From: UBA8106 sp913052135
GTDB taxonomy: Bacteria; Acidobacteriota; Vicinamibacteria; Vicinamibacterales; UBA823
NCBI GenBank assembly: GCA_913052135.1
Contig: CAJXDY010000003.1
Location: 1-64,000 of the forward strand
Length of the DNA: 64,000 bases
Direction: 5' to 3'
Under the pieces are notes generated by a model. That model was given only the letters and a program-made list of their open reading frames with translations, was not told the origin of the DNA and searched no databases. Below, piece by piece: positions 8,975 to 16,614 of this stretch (positions within the stretch are counted from its first letter, which is position 1; the number at the start of each line of letters is the position of its first letter). A program made the position numbers and the translations under genes.

Positions 8975-9811
8975 ATGCCCATTCGTAAATACAAGCCCAC
9001 ATCGGCCGGCCGACGTTTTCAGACAGTGCAGGTCTTTGATGACATCACGGCGACGAAGCCCCATAAACCATTGACGGAGCCACTCCGTCGATCTGGAGGT
9101 CGTAATAATGCTGGTCATTTGACCGTGTGGTGGCGTGGGGGTGGGCATAAACGTCTCTACCGTGTGATTGACTTTAAAAGATCTAAGCGTGATATACCGG
9201 CGAAGGTGTTGACTATTGAATACGATCCAAATCGGTCTGCTCGGATTGCCTTGGTCGCTTATGCAGACGGTGAAAAGTGTTACATATTGCAGCCGGTGGG
9301 AACTAAAGTCGGCGATACGATTATTGCTGGTGACAATGTTGATATCTTGCCAGGCAATGCCTTGCCGTTGAAAAATATTCCTCTTGGCACAATGGTCCAT
9401 AATGTCGAGCTCAGACCAGGTAAGGGTGGACAGATTGCTCGGAGTGCAGGTTCAGCTGTTCAAGTTGTAGCGAAGGAGGGTGACTACGTATCCGTCAAGA
9501 TGCCTTCTGGTGAGTTGAGGAGAATACATCGACAGTGCGTAGCGACGATTGGTCAGGTAGGTAATGTGGATTTTGATAAAGTTTCTGATGGCAAGGCCGG
9601 TCGAAGCCGTTGGCGTGGTAAACGTCCCCATGTTCGTGGCGTGGCCATGAATCCGGTTGACCATCCACTAGGTGGTGGAGAGGGCAAGGCCGCTGGTGGC
9701 CGGCATCCGGTATCGCCTTGGGGTATGCCGACTAAGGGTTACAAAACGCGGAATAATAAGTCTACTGATCGGTTTATCGTCCAACGTAGGTCCAAGCGGA
9801 GATCTCGTTAG
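8975..9811 (+). CDS. rplB: 50S ribosomal protein L2
   Basis: L2 is needed for subunit association and peptidyl transferase activity. The 278 residues show GGRNNAGHLTVWWRGGGHKR, the central LRPGKGGQIARSAG part, and the C-terminal GVAMNPVDHPLGGGEGKAAGG-type segment containing the functionally important His. The product ends RSKRRSR. It starts 66 bases after rplW and is followed after 16 bases by rpsS. Confidence 0.97.
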   Translation: MPIRKYKPTSAGRRFQTVQVFDDITATKPHKPLTEPLRRSGGRNNAGHLTVWWRGGGHKRLYRVIDFKRSKRDIPAKVLTIEYDPNRSARIALVAYADGEKCYILQPVGTKVGDTIIAGDNVDILPGNALPLKNIPLGTMVHNVELRPGKGGQIARSAGSAVQVVAKEGDYVSVKMPSGELRRIHRQCVATIGQVGNVDFDKVSDGKAGRSRWRGKRPHVRGVAMNPVDHPLGGGEGKAAGGRHPVSPWGMPTKGYKTRNNKSTDRFIVQRRSKRRSR

Positions 9812-9827
9812 TCTTGGAAGGTTAAGC

Positions 9828-10169
9828 ATGGGAAGATCGTTAAAAAAAGGGCCGTTCGTTGATTTGTCACTGTTAGAAAAGATCGAGATCATGAATCGTG
9901 GTGGTGAAAAGAAGGTGATTAAAACGTGGTCACGTCGATCGACTGTTCTTCCAGAAATGGTGAGCCATACGATGGCAGTGCATAACGGACGTAAGTTTAT
10001 TCCTGTATATGTAACGGAGAATATGGTCGGACACAAACTTGGAGAGTTTGCACCGACCAGGACGTTTCGAGGACACACGACAAAAAGCGAGAAAGCTGCT
10101 TCCGTAAGGACCAGCACAGGAAATAGTAGGATACCGACTCCGACTCCAACTCCAACAGCGAGTAGCTAA
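9828..10169 (+). CDS. rpsS: 30S ribosomal protein S19 with a Pro-Thr repeat tail
   Basis: S19 forms the 30S head with S13. ATG 9828 (GRSLKKGPFVDLSLLEKIE) is the family start; the frame is open further upstream, inside rplB, and that part is not used. Conserved WSRRSTVLPEMV, HNGRKFIPVYVTENMVGHKLGEF and APTRTFRGH are present. At 113 residues it is about 20 longer than usual: after the GHTTKSEKAA end comes a low-complexity tail with four Pro-Thr pairs, encoded by a short imperfect hexanucleotide repeat. The tail ends 3 bases before rplV. Confidence 0.95.
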   Translation: MGRSLKKGPFVDLSLLEKIEIMNRGGEKKVIKTWSRRSTVLPEMVSHTMAVHNGRKFIPVYVTENMVGHKLGEFAPTRTFRGHTTKSEKAASVRTSTGNSRIPTPTPTPTASS

Positions 10170-10172
10170 ATT

Positions 10173-10571
10173 ATGGTCGAAGCACATGCAACTGCTCGGT
10201 ATGTCCGTACGTCAGCACAGAAGGCGGGATTAGTGCTCGACATCATTAGAGGACGAGATGTGAATTCTGCGCTAACAACTTTGAAGTTTGCGAAAAAAAG
10301 TGTCGCGCGAGACATTGAGAAGGTTTTGAGGTCAGCAATTGCTAATGCTCAACAGCAGGACGGATTTATGGGTGATGTCGATCGATTGTACGTGTCATCC
10401 TGTCACGCTAATCAGGGCCCAGGGATGAAACGTGTTCGTCCAGCGCCAATGGGACGAGCATTTCGAGTGGTGAAGCGCACAGCTCATCTAACAGTCCGAG
10501 TAGCTGAACGTGAAGTGTTACCGACGAAGAAAAAGGCTTTAAAGAAAAATGACAGCACGGACGACGCTTGA
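10173..10571 (+). CDS. rplV: 50S ribosomal protein L22
   Basis: L22 lines the exit tunnel opposite L4. The 132 residues contain ARYVRTSAQKAGLVLDIIRG, the HANQGPGMKRVRPAPMGRAF-type beta hairpin that reaches into the tunnel, and HLTVRVAE. A short Lys-rich tail (TKKKALKKN) makes it a little longer than the typical ~110-residue protein. It starts 3 bases after the rpsS stop, so coupling is likely. Confidence 0.96.
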   Translation: MVEAHATARYVRTSAQKAGLVLDIIRGRDVNSALTTLKFAKKSVARDIEKVLRSAIANAQQQDGFMGDVDRLYVSSCHANQGPGMKRVRPAPMGRAFRVVKRTAHLTVRVAEREVLPTKKKALKKNDSTDDA

Positions 10572-10605
10572 GGTGATGCGCTATGACTGGATGTGAGGAC
10601 AAATA

Positions 10606-11286
10606 ATGGGTCAAAAAGTACACCCGTACGGGTTTCGGCTTGGCTTTAATAAGACGTGGCGCTCTCGTTGGTACGCAGATCGCGATTATGCGAAGCTCTT
10701 GCATGAAGATCTAAGCCTTAAGAAAGATCTGAAAGAGAGATTTTCGCATGCAGGCGTGTCCAAGATTGAAATCGAGCGCGCCGCTAACAAGTTAAAGATC
10801 GACATTCATACATCTAGGCCTGGAATCATTATTGGGCGTAAGGGAACGGAAGTCGATAAACTCAAGACTGAGATCCAAAAGCGGACTAATAGGGAAGTAT
10901 TTATTAATATTCAGGAAATTCAAAAACCTGAGTTAGACGCCCAACTGATTGGTGAATCAATCGCTCTCCAGTTGGAGAAGCGAGTTGCCTTCCGTAGGGC
11001 GATGAGAAAGGCTGTTGAAGCCGCACTACGATTTGGCGCACGCGGCATTAAAGTCCGTGTAGCTGGACGGCTAAACGGAGCCGAAATAGCTCGGTCAGAA
11101 TGGTATCTGCATGGACGACTACCGCTACAGACATTGCGTGCAGACATCGACTATGGCTTTGCTGAAGCTCGGACGACCTATGGACGAATTGGAGTGAAGG
11201 TGTGGATGTACAAAGGAGAGCGACTGCAGCCTTTGATTGGTCCTGAGGAAGATTACCGGATGCCGGGCCGGCCGGCTCGGAGATAG
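10606..11286 (+). CDS. rpsC: 30S ribosomal protein S3
   Basis: S3 lies at the mRNA entry tunnel and takes part in mRNA unwinding. The 226 residues open GQKVHPYGFRLGFNKTWRSRWYA and contain the KH domain motif RPGIIIGRKGTEVDKL, then GARGIKVRVAGRLNGAEIARSE and the DYGFAEARTTYGRIGVKVW segment. A GAGGA ribosome site precedes ATG 10606. Confidence 0.97.
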   Translation: MGQKVHPYGFRLGFNKTWRSRWYADRDYAKLLHEDLSLKKDLKERFSHAGVSKIEIERAANKLKIDIHTSRPGIIIGRKGTEVDKLKTEIQKRTNREVFINIQEIQKPELDAQLIGESIALQLEKRVAFRRAMRKAVEAALRFGARGIKVRVAGRLNGAEIARSEWYLHGRLPLQTLRADIDYGFAEARTTYGRIGVKVWMYKGERLQPLIGPEEDYRMPGRPARR

Positions 11287-11314
11287 CGTGATGTGTGGCA
11301 AGGGGTAGGCAATC

Positions 11315-11737
11315 ATGTTGATGCCAAAAAAAGTTCGGTATAGGAAACAGCAGCGCGGTCGTATGCGTGGGAAGGCATGGCGAGGTTCGTCTGTTTCATT
11401 TGGGGACTTTGGCTTAAAAGCTCTGGAACCTTGCTGGTTGACTGATCGACAGATTGAAGCAGCGCGAGTAGCCATGACTCGTTTTATTAAGCGTGGTGGC
11501 AAAGTGTGGATTCGAGTATTTCCGGACAAACCGATTACAAAAAAACCCCAGGAAGTTCGTATGGGTAAAGGAAAGGGTTCACCTGAGGGATGGGTGGCTG
11601 TCGTGCGCCCGGGGCGAATCTTGTTTGAGATGGAAGGTGTTAAGGAGAACGAGGCACGAGAAGCGATGCGGCGTGCTGCTCAGAAACTACCAATTCAGAC
11701 AAAATTTGCCACTCGTTTTGGAGAGAAACCTTCATGA
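11315..11737 (+). CDS. rplP: 50S ribosomal protein L16
   Basis: L16 organises the A site of the large subunit. The 140 residues match the family from MLMPKKVRYRKQQRGRMRG to the end: FGLKALEPCWLTDRQIEAARVAMTR, WIRVFPDKP, KGKGSPEGWVAVV, and the Arg of RMGKGKG hydroxylated in some bacteria. ATG 11315 with an AGGGG site is preferred over ATG 11321. The stop overlaps the start of rpmC. Confidence 0.96.
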   Translation: MLMPKKVRYRKQQRGRMRGKAWRGSSVSFGDFGLKALEPCWLTDRQIEAARVAMTRFIKRGGKVWIRVFPDKPITKKPQEVRMGKGKGSPEGWVAVVRPGRILFEMEGVKENEAREAMRRAAQKLPIQTKFATRFGEKPS

Positions 11738-11931
11738 CAAAAGTTTCCGAATTGCGTGATCTTGGTCTAGAAGCTCTTCAACAGCGTGAACGTGATATTG
11801 AAGATGAAATATTTCAAATGCGCATAAAGAAGTCCATGCAACAGTTAGATTCACCTGTCAGGCTACGTGAAGTTCGCCGTGGTTTAGCACGCGTCAAAAC
11901 ACTGTTAAGAGAGCAAGAAGAGCAGGCATAA
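11734..11931 (+). CDS. rpmC: 50S ribosomal protein L29
   Basis: L29 is a small two-helix protein near the tunnel exit, next to L23. The 65 residues show the hallmark arrangement ELRDLGLEALQQRERDIEDEIFQMRIKKSMQQL and VRRGLARVKTLLRE. It overlaps rplP by 4 bases. Nothing unusual. Confidence 0.94.
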   Translation: MTKVSELRDLGLEALQQRERDIEDEIFQMRIKKSMQQLDSPVRLREVRRGLARVKTLLREQEEQA

Positions 11932-11982
11932 ACAGTTCAATGTGTAAGTCCGAGTGTTTCGTATGAGATATAAGAGCAAGTA

Positions 11983-12231
11983 ATGGCCACAAAATCTGAG
12001 ATAACTGGTGTTGTTGTGAGCAACAAAATGGAAAAGAGCGTCGTGGTCGCCGTTCAGCGGCAAGTTCGACATGCTCTTTATGGAAAGATTCAACGTCGAA
12101 CGTCAAAATTTGTCGCGCATAACACTGTTGATGACATCAAAGTTGGCGATCGAGTGAGTATTGCTGAGACGCGTCCGTTGAGTCGTCGCAAGCGATGGGT
12201 GGTAACTCGAGTAATCGAACGTGCGAAGTGA
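11983..12231 (+). CDS. rpsQ: 30S ribosomal protein S17
   Basis: S17 is a primary 16S rRNA binder with an OB fold. The 82 residues contain GVVVSNKMEKSVVVAVQRQVRH, YGKIQRRTSKFVAHN, VGDRVSIAETRPLSRRKRW. It lies 51 bases after rpmC in the standard L16-L29-S17-L14 order. Confidence 0.95.
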   Translation: MATKSEITGVVVSNKMEKSVVVAVQRQVRHALYGKIQRRTSKFVAHNTVDDIKVGDRVSIAETRPLSRRKRWVVTRVIERAK

Positions 12232-12258
12232 ATTAAGAGTTCAAGTGGAGCCTTACTG

Positions 12259-12627
12259 ATGATTCAGATGCAAACAATTTTAGACGTGGCTGACAATTCT
12301 GGAGCTCGTAAGATTGCCGTTATAAACCCCCTTGGTGGTTCAACGGGTCGATGCGCGAGCCTTGGAGATCGTGTCACGGCTTCAGTGAAAGAAGCGACGC
12401 CAGCTTCAACTGTAAAGAAAGGTCAAGTGGTTAAGGCTGTCATTGTTCGGACAAGTAAAGAATATCGCAGGCGGGATGGCAGTTACATCAGGTTTGATCG
12501 TAACGCCGCGGTACTTATTGATGATCAGGGTGAACCCATTGGCACACGCGTGTTCGGACCCGTCGCGCGTGAGTTGCGCGAGCGGAAGTTTATGAAAATC
12601 GTATCGTTGGCGCAAGAAGTGATATAG
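12259..12627 (+). CDS. rplN: 50S ribosomal protein L14
   Basis: L14 sits at the subunit interface and contacts 16S rRNA and RsfS. The 122 residues start MIQMQTILDVADNSGARK and contain VKKGQVVKAVIVRTSKEYRRRDGSYIRFD, NAAVLIDDQGEPIGTRVFGPVARELR and FMKIVSLAQEV. Length and sequence are canonical. Confidence 0.97.
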   Translation: MIQMQTILDVADNSGARKIAVINPLGGSTGRCASLGDRVTASVKEATPASTVKKGQVVKAVIVRTSKEYRRRDGSYIRFDRNAAVLIDDQGEPIGTRVFGPVARELRERKFMKIVSLAQEVI

Positions 12628-12661
12628 CGGTCATAAATATTGTGAATAAGGTGAGAGATCG

Positions 12662-12994
12662 ATGGCTCGTGTAGACACGCCAATCAGAAAAAATGACAAC
12701 GTTCTAGTGGTGACTGGACGCGATCGAGGTAAGCGTGGTCGTGTGTTGCGCATGATCTCGTCAAAAAATCGTTTGGTTGTTGAAGGAGCGAATATTGTTA
12801 AGAAGCACACCAAGCCAAATCCAAGTCAAAACATTAAGGGTGGCATCGTAGAGCGCGAAGCTTCTATCCATGTTTCTAATGTGCAGCTTATTTGTCCAGA
12901 GTGTGGTGCTGCTACGCGTATCGGCCGACAGATTCTCGGAGATGGTCGTAAGGTGCGAATCTGTCGTAAGTGCGAAGGAGTGGTCGATAAATGA
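12662..12994 (+). CDS. rplX: 50S ribosomal protein L24, with four cysteines
   Basis: L24 is an assembly initiator of the 50S subunit with a KOW domain (DNVLVVTGRDRGKRGRVLR). The 110 residues end in a region with two CxxC pairs (ICPECGAATRIG and ICRKC), so a zinc ribbon-like site is likely; many L24 proteins lack some of these Cys. AGGTGAG precedes ATG 12662. The stop overlaps rplE by 4 bases. Confidence 0.95.
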   Translation: MARVDTPIRKNDNVLVVTGRDRGKRGRVLRMISSKNRLVVEGANIVKKHTKPNPSQNIKGGIVEREASIHVSNVQLICPECGAATRIGRQILGDGRKVRICRKCEGVVDK

Positions 12995-13533
12995 GTCGGT
13001 TAAAAGAACGGTACTTGAACGACATCGTTCCGGAGTTAATTAAAGCATTCGGTTATTCCAATACGATGGCAGTGCCAAAACTTGAAAAGATTGTAGTGAA
13101 TATGGGATTGGGTGAAGCAACTGGCAACATAAAGATTCTTGATGTTGGAAGCGAAGAACTCGGACGCATTACTTGCCAGAAGGCCGTTCCACGGAAGGCT
13201 AAAAAATCTATCGCCGTTTTTAAGGTGCGTGAAGGAATGCCGATTGGTGCAATGGTCACATTGCGGAGCGAGCAAATGTACCAATTTTTGGATCGGCTAA
13301 TCTCCATTGCCTTGCCGCGCGTGCGTGACTTCCGAGGAATTTCACCGAAAGGGTTTGATGGGAGGGGTAACTACACGTTAGGACTCCCCGATCAATTGAT
13401 ATTTCCTGAAATTGATTACATGCGGGTTGATAAGAATCGTGGAATGAATATTTCCATGGTAACAACGGCGCGAACAGACGAAGAAGGTCGCCAGTTATTG
13501 AAATTGCTGGGGATGCCGTTTCGGCAAAACTGA
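12991..13533 (+). CDS. rplE: 50S ribosomal protein L5
   Basis: L5 binds 5S rRNA and forms the bridge to S13. The 180 residues contain KLEKIVVNMGLGEA, GQ-type CQKAVPRKAKKSIAVFKVREGMPIG, VTLRSEQMYQFLDRLISIALPRVRDFRG and FPEIDYMRVDKNRGMNI. It starts inside the rplX stop (ATGA), suggesting coupled translation. Confidence 0.96.
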   Translation: MSRLKERYLNDIVPELIKAFGYSNTMAVPKLEKIVVNMGLGEATGNIKILDVGSEELGRITCQKAVPRKAKKSIAVFKVREGMPIGAMVTLRSEQMYQFLDRLISIALPRVRDFRGISPKGFDGRGNYTLGLPDQLIFPEIDYMRVDKNRGMNISMVTTARTDEEGRQLLKLLGMPFRQN

Positions 13534-13587
13534 GAACATAAGTGTTGATATTGATGTGCACTGCACAAGAATCGAAGAATGTGATTT

Positions 13588-13773
13588 ATGGCCACAACAG
13601 CAAAGATTGCTAAGTCGAAAAAAGTTCCGAAATTTAAAGTTCGCCAGCGGAACCGTTGCTTGCGCTGCGGAAGGCCGCGTGCCTACATGAGAAAATTTGC
13701 GCTTTGTCGGCTGTGCTTCAGGGCGCTTGCGTTACAAGGTGATGTGGCCGGTGTGATTAAGAGTAGTTGGTAG
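13588..13773 (+). CDS. rpsN: 30S ribosomal protein S14, zinc-binding (type Z)
   Basis: S14 completes assembly of the 30S head. This is the short, 61-residue zinc form with CLRCG and CRLCF pairs around RPRAYMRKFAL; the longer zinc-free paralogue is not in this window. Zinc-free replacements are often used under zinc limitation, so whether one exists elsewhere would bear on zinc homeostasis. Confidence 0.95.
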   Translation: MATTAKIAKSKKVPKFKVRQRNRCLRCGRPRAYMRKFALCRLCFRALALQGDVAGVIKSSW

Positions 13774-13827
13774 GACAATGACGCGAAGGGAATAACCTAC
13801 GCGAGGAAATAGTAAGAGTGAAGAATT

Positions 13828-14235
13828 ATGACTGATCCGATTGCTGACATGTTAACGCGTATTCGAAACGCTACGAATGCTCGGCATCAGCGTGTCGATA
13901 TACCAGGTTCAAAACTCAAAATTGAGATAGCTCGAGCTCTGCAAAAAGAAGGTTATGTTCAGGGATTCAAGGTTTTCGAATCGGCACAGAAAAATCAAAG
14001 CGCCTCATCGACGATTCGAATATTTTTAAAGTATGGGCCACGAGGAGAGCGAGTGATCACTGGCATTAGTCGGGTAAGTCGGCCAGGTCGACGTGTTTAT
14101 TTCGGTCGAGATAATGTGCCAACCGTACTTGCTGGGCTGGGCTCGAACATATTAACGACATCACGTGGAGTAATGACTGGTCGAGAGGCTAAAGAGGCTG
14201 GGGTTGGTGGAGAAGTTCTTTGCAACATATGGTAG
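13828..14235 (+). CDS. rpsH: 30S ribosomal protein S8
   Basis: S8 binds the central domain of 16S rRNA and, in E. coli, represses the spc operon. The 135 residues start TDPIADMLTRIRNA and include KEGYVQGF, GERVITGISRVSRPGRRVYFG, ILTTSRGVMTGREAKEAGVGGEVLC and the closing IW. Length is ordinary. Confidence 0.96.
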   Translation: MTDPIADMLTRIRNATNARHQRVDIPGSKLKIEIARALQKEGYVQGFKVFESAQKNQSASSTIRIFLKYGPRGERVITGISRVSRPGRRVYFGRDNVPTVLAGLGSNILTTSRGVMTGREAKEAGVGGEVLCNIW

Positions 14236-14269
14236 ACGACTGCCACGATTGGTTTAGGAATAACTAGTT

Positions 14270-14806
14270 ATGTCTCGTGTAGGTAAACGACCGATTCCAA
14301 TTCCTAAAGACGTTAAGGTGTCTATCTCTGTGGGCGCCGTGGACGTACAGGGACCAAAGGGACGTCTGAAACAGTACATTCCACCTGGTATTGGTTTCGA
14401 ACTTGCTGACTCAGTGCTCGAAGCCCGTATCGTGGGTGAACAGTCTGACTTGGGCAAGTTTTGGGGCTTAGCGCGTACTCTTGTTGCTAATGCTGTGAAA
14501 GGTGTAGTTGAAGGCTTCAGTCGTGAGCTTGACATTGTAGGTATCGGTTATCGAGCTGATGTTAAAGGTAAGCAAGTGATTTTCATGCTTGGGTACTCTC
14601 ATCCAGTGGTTTTTGATATTCCAAAAGGAATTGAGATCAAGATTGATAAGCAGACGCATATTGTAGTGACTGGAGTTGACCGTCAACTTGTTGGTCAAGT
14701 AGCCGCCAACATTCGTGGGCTCCGCAAACCCGATCCTTATAAACAGAAAGGGATTCGGTATACGGGTGAAGTCTTAAAGAAAAGAGTTGGTAAGACTGGT
14801 GCCTAG
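14270..14806 (+). CDS. rplF: 50S ribosomal protein L6
   Basis: L6 lies near the factor-binding site of the 50S subunit. The 178 residues show the duplicated L6 fold: SRVGKRPIPIPKDVKV, VKGVVEGFSRELDIVGIGYRA, GYSHPV and the C-terminal RGLRKPDPYKQKGIRY-type signature with GEVLKKRVGKTG. It is followed by rplR after 16 bases. Confidence 0.97.
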   Translation: MSRVGKRPIPIPKDVKVSISVGAVDVQGPKGRLKQYIPPGIGFELADSVLEARIVGEQSDLGKFWGLARTLVANAVKGVVEGFSRELDIVGIGYRADVKGKQVIFMLGYSHPVVFDIPKGIEIKIDKQTHIVVTGVDRQLVGQVAANIRGLRKPDPYKQKGIRYTGEVLKKRVGKTGA

Positions 14807-14822
14807 GTTGTGAAGGTATTTG

Positions 14823-15197
14823 ATGAGAGTTAAGACTAAGAAAGATCGTCGTAATCGTGTTCGACTACGTTCGCGTAAGCGCCTGCACGGAACAGCTAAT
14901 AGACCACGGCTAGTCGTATTCCGTAGTCTGGCACATGTTTATGTGCAGGTCATTGACGATACGGCGGGAAGGACGGTCGTGTCAGCATCCAGTATTGAGT
15001 CAGGTTTAAAATCGACGCTTGAGAAAAATGTGCATGGTGGAAATGTCGCTGGCGCTCGAGCAGTCGGTAAGGTGGTAGCAGAACGTTTGATAGCTAGTGG
15101 TGTCTCTGAGGCAGTGTTTGATAGAGGCGGTTTTCTGTATCACGGACGTGTGCAAGCGGTAGCAGAGGCTGCCAGGGAGGCAGGGCTGCGGTTTTAA
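14823..15197 (+). CDS. rplR: 50S ribosomal protein L18
   Basis: L18 binds 5S rRNA with L5. The 124 residues include RRNRVRLRSRKRLHG, RPRLVVFRSLAHVYVQVIDD, VGKVVAERLIASGVSEAVFDRGGFLYHGRV and AEAAREAGLRF. ATG 14823 is chosen; a TTG directly before it (14820) is also in frame but not needed. Confidence 0.96.
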   Translation: MRVKTKKDRRNRVRLRSRKRLHGTANRPRLVVFRSLAHVYVQVIDDTAGRTVVSASSIESGLKSTLEKNVHGGNVAGARAVGKVVAERLIASGVSEAVFDRGGFLYHGRVQAVAEAAREAGLRF

Positions 15198-15284
15198 CTA
15201 ATCAGTTCAGCGGGCCGATGTGTCCCATTTCGAGACGTATCGTCAAGAGGCGCTGAGCAAGAAATACGCACCTGCGACAGATTT

Positions 15285-15839
15285 ATGTTCAAGACGAAAG
15301 AAAAAATTGATCCGGCGAATTTAGACCTTCGAGATGTGGTCGTCTCGATTAATCGAGTAACTAAAGTTGTTAAGGGTGGAAAGAACTTGAGTTTTAGTGC
15401 ACTCGTTGTCGTAGGTGATGGTCTAGGTTGCGTAGGTTTCGGTGTTGGCAAGGCAAAGGAAGTGCCGTCTGCGATTAAGAAGGGTATCGAGGTGGCTCGT
15501 AAATCGCTGATTCGTGTACCACTACAAGGGACAACAATTCCGCATGTAATTGTAGGTCGTTTTGGAGCGGGGCGTGTCTTGTTGAAACCGGCGCCAGAAG
15601 GCACTGGCATCATTGCAGGAGGAGCTGTTCGAGCAGTTGTTGAGTCAGCTGGTATTCAAAATATTTTGACCAAGTCTTTAGGGTCGTCTAATCCACACAA
15701 CGTAATACGCGCGACGTTCGCGGGACTTATGGAATTACTCGATCCAGTGGAGAATGCACGCCTTCGAGGACAGCCGGCGCCGCAGAATGAGCGAGTCGCT
15801 GTGCCACCTGTAAAAACTGAAGGCGTTGAAACTGTTTAA
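15285..15839 (+). CDS. rpsE: 30S ribosomal protein S5
   Basis: S5 helps translational fidelity and mRNA unwinding. The 184 residues contain LDLRDVVVSINRVTKVVKGGKNLSFSALVVVGD, the VGKAKEVPSAIKKG segment, GTGIIAGGAVRAVVESAG and NIL(T)KSLGSSNPHNVIRAT. The C-terminal ~20 residues (PAPQNERVAVPPVK) are a variable tail. An 87-base gap separates it from rplR. Confidence 0.96.
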   Translation: MFKTKEKIDPANLDLRDVVVSINRVTKVVKGGKNLSFSALVVVGDGLGCVGFGVGKAKEVPSAIKKGIEVARKSLIRVPLQGTTIPHVIVGRFGAGRVLLKPAPEGTGIIAGGAVRAVVESAGIQNILTKSLGSSNPHNVIRATFAGLMELLDPVENARLRGQPAPQNERVAVPPVKTEGVETV

Positions 15840-15869
15840 GTTATTAATAATAATGGAGTTACTGCTCTA

Positions 15870-16091
15870 ATGGTAGCTGGTAAGACGCAATCGAAACGTG
15901 GAAAGAAAGTGATTCGCAAGCTTAAGGTCACCCAAATTAAGAGCACGATCGGGTATGCGAAGAGACAGGCGCATGTAGTTAAAGGATTAGGCTTGAGGCG
16001 CTTGGGTCAATCTGTCGAAGTGGTTGATAATCCAGCAACCCGCGGGATGATTCAAAAGGTGCGCCACTTAGTTGAAGTTGTAGAGGAATAG
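15870..16091 (+). CDS. rpmD: 50S ribosomal protein L30
   Basis: L30 is a small 50S protein. The 73 residues include LKVTQIKSTIGYAKRQAHVVKGLGLRRLGQSVEVVDNPATRGMIQKVRHLVEV, the full family core. The N-terminus (VAGKTQSKRGKK) is about ten residues longer than usual and basic; no better start codon lies inside. Standard S5-L30-L15 order. Confidence 0.95.
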   Translation: MVAGKTQSKRGKKVIRKLKVTQIKSTIGYAKRQAHVVKGLGLRRLGQSVEVVDNPATRGMIQKVRHLVEVVEE

Positions 16092-16125
16092 TGAGCAGAC
16101 TTTTTAGGAAATCAGGACTGCTGTT

Positions 16126-16614
16126 ATGAATTTGAGCGATCTTCAGCCTCCAAAAGGAAGAACTCAATCTAAGAAACGGATTGGCCGTGGGCCAGGTTCT
16201 GGCACCGGTAAGACTGCCGGTCGTGGTCACAAAGGTCAGAAGTCCAGATCTGGTTATAGTCGGAAGCGTGGCTTCGAGGGCGGACAGATGCCGCTCCATC
16301 GACGGTTACCTAAGCGGGGCTTTCATAATGTGTTTCGCGTGGAGTACACAATCGTAAATCTTGATGATTTGAGTAAGAGGTTTGAAGCTAGTACTGATGT
16401 CACTCCAGACCTTTTACGCACTCATGGTCTGATTGGCCGGTCTGATCGTCTTATTAAGGTGCTTGCACGTGGGGAAATATCTGTGGCCTTAACGATTCAT
16501 GCTCATCGATTTAGTCGTAAGGCCACTGAGAAGATCGTTGCGGCTGGGGGCAAGGCTGTCGAGTTGAATCGCGGCCAACCCAAGGTTGTTGAAGACTCTG
16601 GCGAAGAAAAATGA
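16126..16614 (+). CDS. rplO: 50S ribosomal protein L15
   Basis: L15 is a late-assembly protein with a long N-terminal extension threading rRNA. The 162 residues start MNLSDLQPPKGRTQSKKRIGRGPGSGTGKTAGRGHKGQ and include GFEGGQMPLHRRLPKRGFHN. It overlaps the start of secY by 4 bases, coupling the ribosomal run to the translocon gene. Confidence 0.96.
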   Translation: MNLSDLQPPKGRTQSKKRIGRGPGSGTGKTAGRGHKGQKSRSGYSRKRGFEGGQMPLHRRLPKRGFHNVFRVEYTIVNLDDLSKRFEASTDVTPDLLRTHGLIGRSDRLIKVLARGEISVALTIHAHRFSRKATEKIVAAGGKAVELNRGQPKVVEDSGEEK

